From the NCBI GenBank assembly GCA_028095005.1, contig CM051461.1:27959432-28023431 (forward strand): a DNA stretch of 64,000 nucleotides, in the 5' to 3' direction. The stretch comes from Rhynchospora pubera (Eukaryota; Streptophyta; Magnoliopsida; Poales; Cyperaceae). The translations under genes and the position numbers were made by a program. Shown piece by piece: positions 21,401 to 32,900 of this stretch. Positions within the stretch are counted from its first letter, which is position 1; every line of letters begins with the position of its first letter. The notes under the pieces are model-generated. The model was not told where the DNA came from. It ran no database searches and saw nothing but the letters and a program-made list of their open reading frames with translations.

Positions 21401-22677
21401 TAGCCTATAGGAATTCGGAATCCGGAGATGAACAAAGACAAAGAATAATTAAGGCGGAAAGAAAGAAGAAGAAGAAGAACACGCGAAATCAGGCGATTTT
21501 TTGGTGCGCATCAGAGCGAGAGGGTTACGAATGAGCACGGAAGGGGAAAAATACCTCAATTGCTGAGTAATTTTTTAGCCAATCAGATCTCTTCAAATCT
21601 TAATGGGATGTGAATTTAGATCCAATTAATTAGCGGACCCGTTTTCCTTTTATACTATTGGATGCGGAGATGGGCCAACCAAGGCACGAAGAAAGACAAA
21701 GAAAAAAATTCCCAAGCCAAGCCCATGCACCTTGATTTTCTAAGCCCAGGCACTTGATGTTAACTATATATCGAGTCATCGATATTTCAAAAACAAGCCT
21801 GGGCACTTGCCCAGGCTTGCCCCTACATACACTGACGGATCTAGGTGCAACAAATGGATGTCAGTGTCACCCCTATTTTTTGAAATAATATTACTACATA
21901 TGAATATTTATAGTTATAAAATATAAATTTGTTATATGTATTCTATATTTGAACCCCATAAATATTTAGATGATTTTTCATTGGTGAACCCCATAAATTT
22001 TTTGTAGTCTATTTTTTTGTGATCTTTTTGGATCGATTAACAATTTTTATTTGTAAAGAATTATTACCATACAAAAAGATCATTTTTATAAACCGAAAAG
22101 AGAAATGTAGTTTATTTTTTTTAGTTCTTGTTTGTGGACCTTTCAATTAATTAAATAGATCCAAAATATAGGCCGAACATAACTATGATGGATAACCTCA
22201 TAAGCAGCCTAGCCGAACAACTATGATGGAATAGAAAACAAATAAGAAAAAATTAAAAAAAAAGAAGAAAAACAATTATATAAATAAAATAGTACTAACA
22301 AATATTAATCTAAGATATATATTAAAAACCGTGGCCGATATTTAAACTTGAAATATCGGTCAAAAATAGAGTTAATTTTTTTTACACTGTTATTTATATA
22401 AATTAAAAATAGTTTAAAAGTTAAATATATTTGGAAATCTAAGGTAGATATATTTGGAAGTCTAAGGTAGTTCATGTCTAACCTATAGGAAAAAAAAAAT
22501 TATTCCTTCATACGACATGCAATCTGAGCCCTCCAATTTTCGTTGATCGACCAATCTGAATATATATTCTAGAAGTTTATCCTTCTTAATTAAAAGCCAT
22601 GAATCCATTGGCTTTTAATTAAAAATATTTTTTTGATTAAATATATTAAAAAATAATTGTACCAATCATCTAAGATA

Positions 22678-22683
<6 letters not shown>

Positions 22684-22731
<48 letters not shown>
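22684..22731. repeat. (AT)n microsatellite, about 24 units
   Basis: An uninterrupted AT dinucleotide run inside the hAT-derived region. Confidence 0.95.
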
Positions 22732-22737
<6 letters not shown>

Positions 22738-24598
22738 GTAAATATAAAATAGATATATTGGAAACATATATTTCTTTATATATTGATAGATTTAGCCATC
22801 AAAATTTATCAAATGGCGGCGAAGCCGCCTACCCCTCATCTAGTACTAATAAAAAATAAAAGGTATTGCTGCTCAAGATTTACCCTTTTTATTTATCAAA
22901 TCAATTCTTTTATTTTCTAGTTAATTTATGACATACTGAAATTTTAATTTAAGCATGGTTTTAAAACGTGATTTATGTGGTTTAGCGGTTGGGTGGTGAT
23001 TTAGCGTTTATCAGTGATAAAATGGATAAAACAATGATATAATGGTTGTGCAGTGTGAACAAAAATCAAGATAAAACGGTGATAAAACAGAAAAAACGGA
23101 GTTTTTTAAAAGCTTGAATTTGAGTCAAATTCAAGTTTGAAACATATCCAATTTGTAGGTTGTATCATATTCTTCTTATGACAAATATCGAAAACAAAAA
23201 AAATCTTTATATAAAAATAATATTTTATTTAAATATTATTAATTTATTGAATTTTTTTTTCAAATTTTTCTGGCTTCGTCCAGGTGAACCCCCATTCAAA
23301 ATTTTCTAGCTTCGTCCCTGCCTACATAAGTCCGCCCCTTCCACAAACAAGGCTCTTGTTCCTTATTCCAACGAAATCCAAGAACAAAGAACAAGAACTG
23401 TCAATTTGCGGACAACTTGTTCATGGGGGTTTACCAAACATATTTATAAGACATTTAGTGTATCTACCATGACAACAAGTGTGTTTCAGGACAATTAGCG
23501 TATCTACGAGGCAACCTAATTGATGCGAATAGTGGGGTGGGTGAGGGGTTCAACGGCACGGGGGCAGGAGTGAGGCGAGTTGGCAGAAGGTCAGTGACAA
23601 GAAAAGGATTAGCGGGGGAGTAGTGAAAGAAAAATACGCGAACAAAAAATTAGCATTGATATGGACAAGTCCGACAAAAACAAAAAGTTCATTAGAAAAT
23701 GATAAGAATGTGAAAGTACTGATAAAGATCGGTGATGATCCTTATGAGTCCATATATTATCGATTGTTATGAAGCTGAAGCCCTAATATAAAAAAAATTC
23801 CAAAATTCTAGTGATCGATAAAATATTTAAACACAAACTAAGCTTTATCGATAAAATTCAAAATTCTATTTGAACTGCGTGTGTAAGATAGATTTATTTT
23901 ATATTCATTATTATATTATCATTTGTCGAGCTATTTTTTTATTAAATCATGCAAATTAACAGATTCTTCCTCCTATTATCTCTAAACCTTTTTAGATCTA
24001 TTAGAAACAAACTCTCAACATATGAGAAAGAAGAAGAAAACGAAAAAGAAGAAGAAGAAAAAGAGGGGTGTACGCAAAGAAAAGAAAGACGCTTCTTTGT
24101 GTGATTACCCCAAGAGAGAAAGAAGAGGAACAACGTCTACGTCAAGGCTGAAATTAAGAAGAGAGAGAGAAAGAAAATGCATGAAGAAGGTATTTATCAT
24201 GTGAGGATTAGAGCAACACTATGGACAATGTATTCTAACACTCGTCAATTCTATCTCTAGAATTCCTACTATTATTCTATATATATCTCATTATACATTA
24301 ACTATCAATATATAACTTTTCACCCAACTTGCATTAATATTTAAGTCCACATTATTCCTCATGCATTTACTTATGCACCAAAAAAATTGCACCTTATTAA
24401 GCAATAACAAGAAATAACTCAAGAATTTAAGTAAAAATATAATAACACAACTAAATCTACTCTCCAACCTATTTGTAGTCTAAAAGAAGCTATTCTAAGT
24501 TAATATACAAAAGAAACAAAAATAAACAATAAGAATTTCAGTACTAAACTAATATATTAAAATTAAGTATATTAAAATCAAAGCAATAAGAGTGAAGT

Positions 24599-24926
24599 GT
24601 TCTATCAAACCCGACCTTATCTCAAATTTGAAAATTCAAATGACTGATCCGAATTATTCAATGTGATCTTCATATTAAAATCTCCTAGTTACCAAATTTA
24701 TATATTTTTTTTCTAAAATTTTACTGCTTTTAAAAATTTTAGAAAATTAACATTCTAATTAGTTCTGAACCCTCCAATCAAAAATAGTTTTTTTTAAATC
24801 TGGAAAAAAAATTACTTGAAATTTTTTAAAATAAAAATTTTAGTTGGCAAGAATATTACACATGGAGTAGTTTGGATCAGTCATTTGAGTTTTTAAATTT
24901 GAGATCTAATCAAATTTAACAGAACG
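24599..24926. mobile_element. Foldback MITE related to the 15191 and 49007 elements
   Basis: The left end 'tgttctatcaaacccgacc' with 'tctcaaatttgaaaattcaa' and the right end (reverse complement 'cgttctgttaaatttgatt' with 'tctcaaatttaaaaactcaa') form inverted repeats of about 80 bp. The core with 'ttctgaaccctcc' is shared with 15191-15590. Target duplication was not resolved. Confidence 0.65.
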
Positions 24927-27219
24927 ATCCTTCAAATTTCTTTGACTAAGGCAAACTCTAAGTACTAAAACCTAAGTATAAATATATAATAATTTATAAA
25001 AGGCTAAGTTCAATTTTGGTACCAAGTTTGAAGGAGAAATTACAGCAAAGATCTTCAAAAACTCTTTCTTCTCTACACCATGTCACCAAAAATCAATAGA
25101 ATAAAAAGATTATGGTTTTAGTTGGCTTAAGAGTTTACGAAAGGGAAAAAAAATCTAAGATTGGTTGGAGAGATCAGGATTATTTTATAGAGTTGGTTAT
25201 TAAAAAAATATGATATATTCATAATAAATTTTGACAATAAATAAATATAATTTGAATTTAATAAATATTTAGAAAGATCATTATAAGATTTAGTAAATCT
25301 CATTATTTTATGTTCAATTAAGTAAATATTTGAAAAGATCATCAAAAGACTTAGTAAATCTCACAATTTTATGGTAATACTTGGAGAAAAAGTAATCTCT
25401 CTCACTCAAGCTCTATTTTTGACCCCAAAACTTTTATGGTAGTTTTTATCAAATCACATAATATTAACATAATAAATAGTCGAATCACACAAAAAAAAAT
25501 TGATTGAAAAAATCATGAAAATTAAAAAGGATTAGTAAAAGATAGGTAGGCAAATAAAGAAACAAAATATTTGATATTATTTTTATTTATATAAAACTAT
25601 ATATATTAGGCAATAAAGATATGTGACTCAATCTTCCAGCTATGCAGGTAGATATCTTCCCTAAATTCTACCAATGCTCAATTTGTTTCTTTTTTAGATT
25701 GAAACCCAAAATATATTACCTCTTCGTGTGCCAATTGATATCCAACCACATATCAAATCGATTCAATAACACAAAGAATGTATACACACTAGATCTTGAT
25801 GTTTTAGCCCCTTAAGATTAGATCTGTGCTTTTATATGACTATTAAAAAGGATTAAAGAAGCTTTATTCCATGTATCTAACATTATTAGGAAATAAATGA
25901 CGTGTACCCACAATAGAAAAAAAATTTACTTTTCTTATTCTTTCTGTGATTTATTTTAGAATCATTAATTTTTTTTAATATCATTGATTTAGTTATTTGA
26001 GTTATTTGTTTCATATAACTATAATTTTTATGACATATCCAATTAGGATAAAGATAAAATTATCCACATTCGTAATAATTCTGTAGACATGGTACGAAAT
26101 GCAATGTACGTCTCTCTTGAGTCTTGACACTTCTTCTTCTTTTTTTTTTTTTTTTGCTTGTTTTTTTGGTCACAAGCTTATCTCATTAGTTGAGTTAAAG
26201 CTTAAAATTAACTTGAGTGATATCATTCATCGACACCTTTCCGTACTATATCTACACCTCAAATACATACAATATTTAATTTGTCTTATCTAGGATAATT
26301 TAGTTGCATAAATTAATAAGTTTACCTATCGACGCTGTTTTTTATAATTATTATTACTGTTATTTGTATGAGTAGAGTTTGCATCCAAAAACATGATAAT
26401 GTTTTTTATTTATATCAATGGTAAGTACTTTTATTACTATAGTACGTTAGATTACTAATAAAAAAGCTAATCTCACAATATTAGTGACAAATTAGTTCTG
26501 AACGATTTTAATTTGGGGAGTATTAAAACCTCTATATTATGTTTTATTAGTTGTTGTTAGCTTCTTTGTTATTTCTATTTGTTTGTTTTGAGAGCATGAA
26601 TTTATTCAATGCTCGTTCTAACCAAACTTATACAGGGATGTTACAGATGTACATTTTTTTTAAGGTGAAGAATTTAGCTCTAACATGAGTCGCATTGGGA
26701 TTGAAGAATTAAATTGAAGTGATAGTATATGGAGTATGGACTACATACTTTGTTTAAAAACTCAATCTCACGTAATATCTCTTATTTGAGTAATTAATTG
26801 ATTAATGGGTGTTCGTGTTGCAAACTTGCAATTTTTCAATTTTGTAAGTAAATATATTTGGGTAATTTTACGGTGGACAACAATTTTAAGCCGCGCTTGA
26901 ATTCTAATCATTTTATTTGTGTTTATAATTTTAAATTAACGGTCTGATTCCGTCTGAATTTAACTCCAGTTATAAAGTTTAGTCAACAACAGAATTTGCC
27001 AATATATTTTATCAACAGAATTTTACTAGTAGCTCATTCTCCTCCCACTTGTTTTATCGCTCTTTTCTAATTTCCAAATTCCGAATAGAGCCTTCGATGA
27101 CTTCATTAAAAATATAAAACTATTATGGGTACATCTATAATTTGTAAAAGTGTGACCCGCACTTATTAGACGAGACTATGAGTCTGGTCCCACGCACGAT
27201 GTCATCCACTTATAAATCG

Positions 27220-27227
27220 CCACGTGG
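27220..27227. promoter_or_regulatory. G-box (CCACGTGG) upstream of UEV1
   Basis: A perfect CCACGTGG palindrome about 210 bp before the UEV1 start codon. G-boxes bind bZIP and bHLH factors in plants. A TATA-like 'cttataaatc' lies just upstream of it (27209-27218), so which strand or start it serves is unclear. Confidence 0.45.
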
Positions 27228-27361
27228 AAAATTGACCCAGCGTTATCAGCACGCATCAGATCCACCGAAGATTCATTCCTTTTCTTTATTTTATATAATC
27301 AACAATTGATCGATAAAATCGATCTAGAGATATCGAGAGAAAAAAAAAGGGAAAGGCGAGA

Positions 27362-27381
27362 AAGAGAGAGAGAGAGAGAGG
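27362..27381. repeat. (GA)n microsatellite in probable UEV1 5' UTR
   Basis: An AGAGAGAGAG run about 55-70 bp before the start codon. GA/CT repeats are common in plant 5' UTRs. Confidence 0.85.
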
Positions 27382-27432
27382 CGCTAAAATCGATCCAGGT
27401 TTATTTATCGAGAGAAGAAATTGAAAGAGTCG

Positions 27433-28041
27433 ATGACGCTTGGGAGTTCGGGTGGATCTAGCGTAGTTGGTTAGTTTTTTTTTCCTATAAAAATTCCCTT
27501 TTTCTCGTTTTCATTTCTAGTTTATGGTTTTGGGTCGATAAATCTGGCTATTGTTAGTTGTAATTGATAGCCTAGAGTTCAAACCAACTTCGTTTGATGG
27601 TTGATTTTGCAAGTAGAAGTAACAGAAATGGGATTTTAGGAAATGATGATGTGAAATTTTGTTGGTGTAGTGCCTAGGAACTTCAGGTTGCTAGAAGAGT
27701 TAGAGAGAGGAGAGAAGGGGATAGGAGATGGCAGTGTCAGCTATGGAATGGATGATGCCGACGACATCTTCATGCGCTCTTGGACCGGCACCATAATCGG
27801 CCCGCACAATGTACTCTAACACCTCATTAGTTAGTAATTATTTTCTGTTTAAGATTGGAGTAATTGATAATAGTTGATAGATAATTAATTAATGAATGGG
27901 TGATTGAACAGACTGTGCATGAGGGGAGGATTTATCAGCTCAAGCTGTTCTGTGATAAGGACTACCCGGATAACCCCCCGACTGTTCGTTTCCATTCTCG
28001 TGTCAACATGAATTGTGTCAATCACGACACTGGCGTGGTAC

Positions 28042-28086
<45 letters not shown>

Positions 28087-29403
28087 TTCTATATTTAAAA
28101 CCAGCAGTTTGGGCAGTTGTCTTGTTGACATGATCTGGATCATCTGATGTAAGATTTGTAAATCGAACTGCTAGGAACTCTACAAACTTAATACACTTAA
28201 AAAAATCAAAGAGGGGCTGAAACTAACTGTGGCTTTGTAAGGATGCAATTGAAAGTTCCCAAGAAGACTGATCGTCTATTTCAGATTTAACAGTGAGAAT
28301 CATTGTGGGGTTCTGACCATTTAAAATCTCTGGCCATTACTTCTATTTATTCGGATTATGTCTATTTTATGCAGATTATGTCTGCACCATGACCATTTTA
28401 TTTAATAGGTAGCTAAACCAGATAGAAATTACATTTTAAAGAGAGTCTGAGCTATTGAGCAAGCCTGGTGTCTGAATATTTAGCCACCATGGTACATCTA
28501 TGCTACACTGACACATATAAGTTCTGTATCTGATATGACATGGATATGTTGATGCATTTTCATAATCCTAGGACACGATTCATTTTTATATGTATGGTAT
28601 TTCACTATTTTTTTCAGCATATTGTGACTAACTTTTGGAAATTTTAATATTTATATAACATTTTTTACTATAAAGTTTGGAGAAATCAAGGTTTCAGAGC
28701 ACAGATATATAATTTAAATTTATAACTTTACATACAACATAAGATGTGGATGAAAGAGTAGCAGTGCGAGAATAAAGAAAACCGAATTCTATTATGTATA
28801 TAGGGACCAAATACAAAAAGTCTGGCTTTATTAAAACCTGACCAATTTGCCAGTGCATTTACATGGAAAATAAAAGAAGCATAGAAGGATCTGGTTCAAA
28901 GATTTGAGGCTATGCAAGACTGCTTTTGCGCCTGGATTGACTGCTTTATTTACTCTTAACCGTTGCTTTGGATGTCTCTATAAATGCATTGCAACGGCTT
29001 TAAGGTAATTGGTAAATGGAGGTTATTTATGATGGATTTTTTCTGTGCCTGGATGCATGCTAAAGCTGAAGACGAGTAATAAGCACATATCTTTCGTTGT
29101 TACGATTGGAAATTTCTATTTAAAGAAATATTGTAACATTGCCAGCTGCGTGCCATGTACACAGTATGTGTATCCATGTCCAAGACATGGGTATGACAGT
29201 AATCTAGCATATTCGTGTAACATCTTTGTACACAGATCACATATTATACTTGTAACGTGCAGGTAGAACCAAAGAAATTTGGGTTGCTCGCAAATTGGCA
29301 GAGGGAGTACACAATGGAGGATATATTAACCCAATTGAGGAAGGAAATGGCCTCTGCGCAAAACCGCAAGTTGGTCCAGCCACCAGAAGGCACTTTCTTC
29401 TAA
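27433..29403 (+). CDS. UEV1: Ubiquitin-conjugating enzyme E2 variant 1 (UEV1/Mms2-like)
   Basis: Four exons: 27433-27469, 27671-27810, 27912-28037, 29263-29403, giving 147 aa, the usual length for plant UEV1C/UEV1D proteins. The sequence starts MTLGSSGGSSVVVPRNFRLL and contains RSWTGTIIGPHNTVHEGRIY and CDKDYPDNPPTVRFHSRVN, ending KLVQPPEGTFF. It is a UBC fold without the E2 catalytic Cys environment. In the family it pairs with UBC13 to build K63-linked ubiquitin chains for error-free DNA damage tolerance and signalling. Intron 3 is long (1225 bp) and begins with a compound CT/CA microsatellite directly after the donor. A (GA)n run sits in the probable 5' UTR. The gene is convergent with the membrane-protein gene (521 bp between stops). 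Confidence 0.97.
28040..28083. repeat. Compound (CT)n(CA)n microsatellite at a splice donor
   Basis: It starts two to three bases inside UEV1 intron 3, immediately after the donor GTG|GTA, and ends in CACACAG, which could act as a cryptic acceptor. Confidence 0.95.
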
Positions 29404-29924
29404 ACTGCTATTATGCTTGAGTAAATGTATTATGGATTTCTAAATTCTAAACCCTTTTATTTCGCTATGCTAGGTTTGTATGTGAACAGATTGAAAATGG
29501 TTTTGTGCTTGTATTTCTTGGTAGTGTTTTGCTGTTCTAGCAGAACATGTCGCACTTATCTTCTATGCATGAGAAAGCTAACCTTATAATAAAGTATTCT
29601 AATGTTTTGTTAATTAAATGGTATGCAAACGGGACATCTGCTGAATTTATATTCTGTGTGTGTGTGTGTTTTGCCCCTTTAAAGATACAAGTTCAGGTCA
29701 GTTCTTTTTTACCCAGATATGCTTCGGCTTTAGACTTTACACCAAGATTCTGAGGGCAAAATTATGAGTCCAAACAATAAAGGATGTACAAGTGTTACAA
29801 GTTTTCTTGGAAAATGCAAGAGAAGAGAAAATATAACTAGAGGCTTTGCAAATGTAAGCCAACTGAATAAACACTTATACCTGAAAAACTAATTCTAGCT
29901 ATACACCTATTGACTCAGACCCTA
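29404..29924. other. Convergent spacer between UEV1 and membrane-protein gene
   Basis: 521 bp between the two stop codons, with a short TG run at about 29656-29669. No other gene is seen; it should contain both 3' UTRs. Confidence 0.5.
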
Positions 29925-32900
29925 TCATTTGGACGAGAAAATAGTCTCCAGATCTTTATACAACCCTTTTGATTTTGCCGTCGGGTCTACTTTTGCCTTG
30001 GCATCTGTAGACGAAGTCATGGAAGCACTCCCACTTCTCTTACCACCCCAGAACGGGTTATTACTACTTGATGGGTCGTTTGGTGCTGTTGAACTCACGT
30101 TTTCTCTACTAAAACTAGCCTTAGCCATCTCTCTCAATTGCTTCAACCAAGATCTCTCATTTGAACTCTCCGGAAAATTTGCTGGGATGCCTGTTGCACT
30201 TTCACTTGGATCATCCTGGGAAGATGATATCTTACAATTCATTTCATCCAATAGTCTCATGGGAAGGACTATTAGTAGAATCCCAATCAATGCGGTCTTT
30301 AGGCCTACAGCAAAGGACTTCTTGTCCTGGCTTAGCCTTTTAACTTGACGGTACAATGCATACCATTCATTCATCATTTGTGCAGTAAACATGAATACAA
30401 AAACTGCAAGCATGGCAATACCGATTATTCTCTCTCTAGCTTCTGTGAAATCTCTCTGCAGAAGCACAAGGCAAAATGCGAAGATGCACACTTCACTAGC
30501 TACGGCTATGATCTCTACCAGTTGCACCTTTTTCTTAATGAAGGGCTTCTTTAGCATGACAAAAAAAAGCTGAAACGAGGTGATAGATAGTACTAGTATG
30601 GTTGGAGCCTTAGAGGGAGTACTGCCTGGTGCAATGGCACCTGCCACTATGCCCATTGCCACCCGTTTGACTGCATCAAGGAGGGTGTAGTAGATCCTTA
30701 GGATCCCAAATAGCTTTTGTATGAATGGCGCCTCTGCATCTTCATTTTCATCATCAGAGGCAATTATTTGGTCTGTTCTTTTACCTGTCATAAAATATTG
30801 GTTAGTTGTAAATTCTTGTTTGTTCTTGTAGGTAGGTCCTACCAGCATCAAAATTCGAAACCCTTCTGTGATGATTCAATTCAGTTAACAAATTACCTCT
30901 ATTACGGCTGGTGTTGGCACTCGCAATTTGAGATAGCATGTACTTAGGAGGGCCCCGCAGATCTTCAAAAAGTAGGCCTAATTTGGTCAGGCACACAGAA
31001 TTCGATTCGCTTTTCCAAGTCCACTGGCCCCTTTTTCCAGGGCCTAGTGTTCTTCTTACAATCTCTTGATACCAATGGAATGTCTGTCCTTCTTGATGTA
31101 CCTCTTTGTATTGAAGAACTTTTCCCATAGTGATCCCAATTGATAGAAAAATAAGTAATGCTATCAAAAATGAGGTGACGATGCCAATTAGTGCAATCCC
31201 GACTACTAGACCAGCAGTTGTTCCTCCTTCAATTTGAAAGAAAAATAGTATGAGTTTTGAAGGACAGAACATGTCAAATTACATATTCGATAGAAGAGGT
31301 GATAATGCACGCTAGTTTATAGCATTAGTGGTGCAAGGGTTGATCCAATTTTTTCAATATTTTTTTGGGTGATTTCTGTTATATAGAGAAATTGGTATTG
31401 TATCTTCACTTGCCTTTGATTATTGCTGTGGATGCTTGGCAGATGCAAGGTAGAGAGAGAATAATAAGAAATATTTCGAATCTCGGAAAGACAAGTGCAC
31501 CAAAATCCTTTTGCTTTTGAGATTTCTTCTTTCGTATTGCAAATATCAAAAGAAATGCTATGTGAAGCAAAAAAAAACCACCACCGATCACTGCCAACCA
31601 AAACATATTTCTACCAAAGTAATTCCACCTACATAACAGAAATAAATGTTGAAGTACTTGAAATTGTAAACAGGGCTGCTCGCACGACACATCCATACAT
31701 TAGAGAAAAATGCAGAAACCTAGAAGTGAGTCAATCTTACGTACCCATCAAATTTTTGTGATATCATTGGAAATTGTGCCTCTGGTTTCATGTCCTGATT
31801 CTGCGATTCATAATTTTAAAAAGTCAACATGAGAATATAAGACATATTAGTATGCATAGTAACTTTATAAATTAATTTTCCCATTAATGAAATGACTTTA
31901 CCTCAAGAAATGACCTATATTCCATTGGAGTCAGTGGCTTTCCCTCCAGAGAAGATTCAGTTATTGTGGGCAAAGAGTCAATGGGTAACTTATTACTCTC
32001 GACTATTTGTGAGTACGCTGAGGCAGGAAATACTGAATAACCATTATAGGAATCACCTGTAGTAGAATCCCAAGGGAGACTGTGGTGTGGAATAATCCAT
32101 TCTATTCCCCTAGTAAATTCGTAATATTCTATTGGCAAGTTGATTGTTAGCCATCGTGTCAGTGCAAATAGCTGTACATGGCATGCAATTCTCTGGGAAA
32201 AGAGATTTAAATATAAGCATTGCAATTTTTTGACTGAAATTAGGACTAAAATTTTCAAATAACAAGAAATTTAGGAAATAACTCTCTTTCTATCTCTATT
32301 TAACATACCAGCAGACTACGTGTTGGCTCAGATATAACAAGAGAAGTCGGTCTTGAAAGAGCACCTGATAATATAAGTGATGATGTGGATATTGTCAGGA
32401 GACCTGAAATAGCTGCGGTTGCCAGAAATAATATTGTTGTTGCTAAGGATATCACTGTCGATATGACTGGTATCGAGTCTGCACATATTAAGCAAACAAG
32501 TTACAATGTTGAACTAACCATATGACAAACAAAATTAAAGTGAAACCAAATGGGGGGGGGGAAAAATTCTTCCCCTACCCCCAGTCCCCCATCCCAAGAT
32601 AAATGAATGAATAGATAAATGGAGCAAAGCCCATACAATGCCTCACTTCAAGAAGGTTTGATGCCAAGTTCTTGTTCCCAGCAATATCTTGTGTAGCATT
32701 TTCAGAGACTTCTACTGTGACAAGTTTATCAAATGGTTTTACTTGGATGGCATATATGCTTCTGCTTGTTTCATGAAAACTGGTAAAAGACAGAAACCAA
32801 GTTTAGTTTGTTTGCAAAGCTAAACCTGCATTTGCACTTAGTCCCTTAACTGGTAAGTGCTCCAAGATATGACACTTTCATCTTTATATCCTTGGAGAGT

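Larger units (their letters stand above)
20764..23340. mobile_element. hAT element(s), 2.6 kb, with 8-bp target duplication
   Basis: CCACAAAC lies directly outside both ends (20756-20763 and 23341-23348), a perfect 8-bp target duplication. The ends read CAGTGGCGGATATAG on the left and, on the opposite strand, AAGGGGCGGACTTATGTAG on the right, sharing the GGCGGA core of hAT termini. A second pair of hAT-like ends lies inside (CACTGACGGATCTAG at about 21831 and 'tagcttcgtccctg' at about 23307), so the interior is composite or nested. A transposase relic is at 21010-21400. Confidence 0.8.
23349..27432. other. Long AT-rich intergenic region upstream of UEV1
   Basis: I see no gene. It contains the right part of a split MITE (23349-23450), repeat units shared with 20440-20700 (23450-23512), a purine-rich run (24022-24065), a foldback MITE (24599-24926) and otherwise unassigned AT-rich DNA. 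The last 250 bp before 27433 look like the UEV1 promoter and 5' UTR. Confidence 0.5.

Noticed and set aside
29929..30573. Plus-strand ORFs over the last exon of the membrane-protein gene
   Set aside because: Antisense shadows; the minus strand has 287 codons with clear membrane segments in phase with upstream exons.
32551..32600. G-run followed by C-runs considered as a G-quadruplex element
   Set aside because: One G run plus scattered C runs on the same strand does not give four G tracts; it lies in an intron without other signals.
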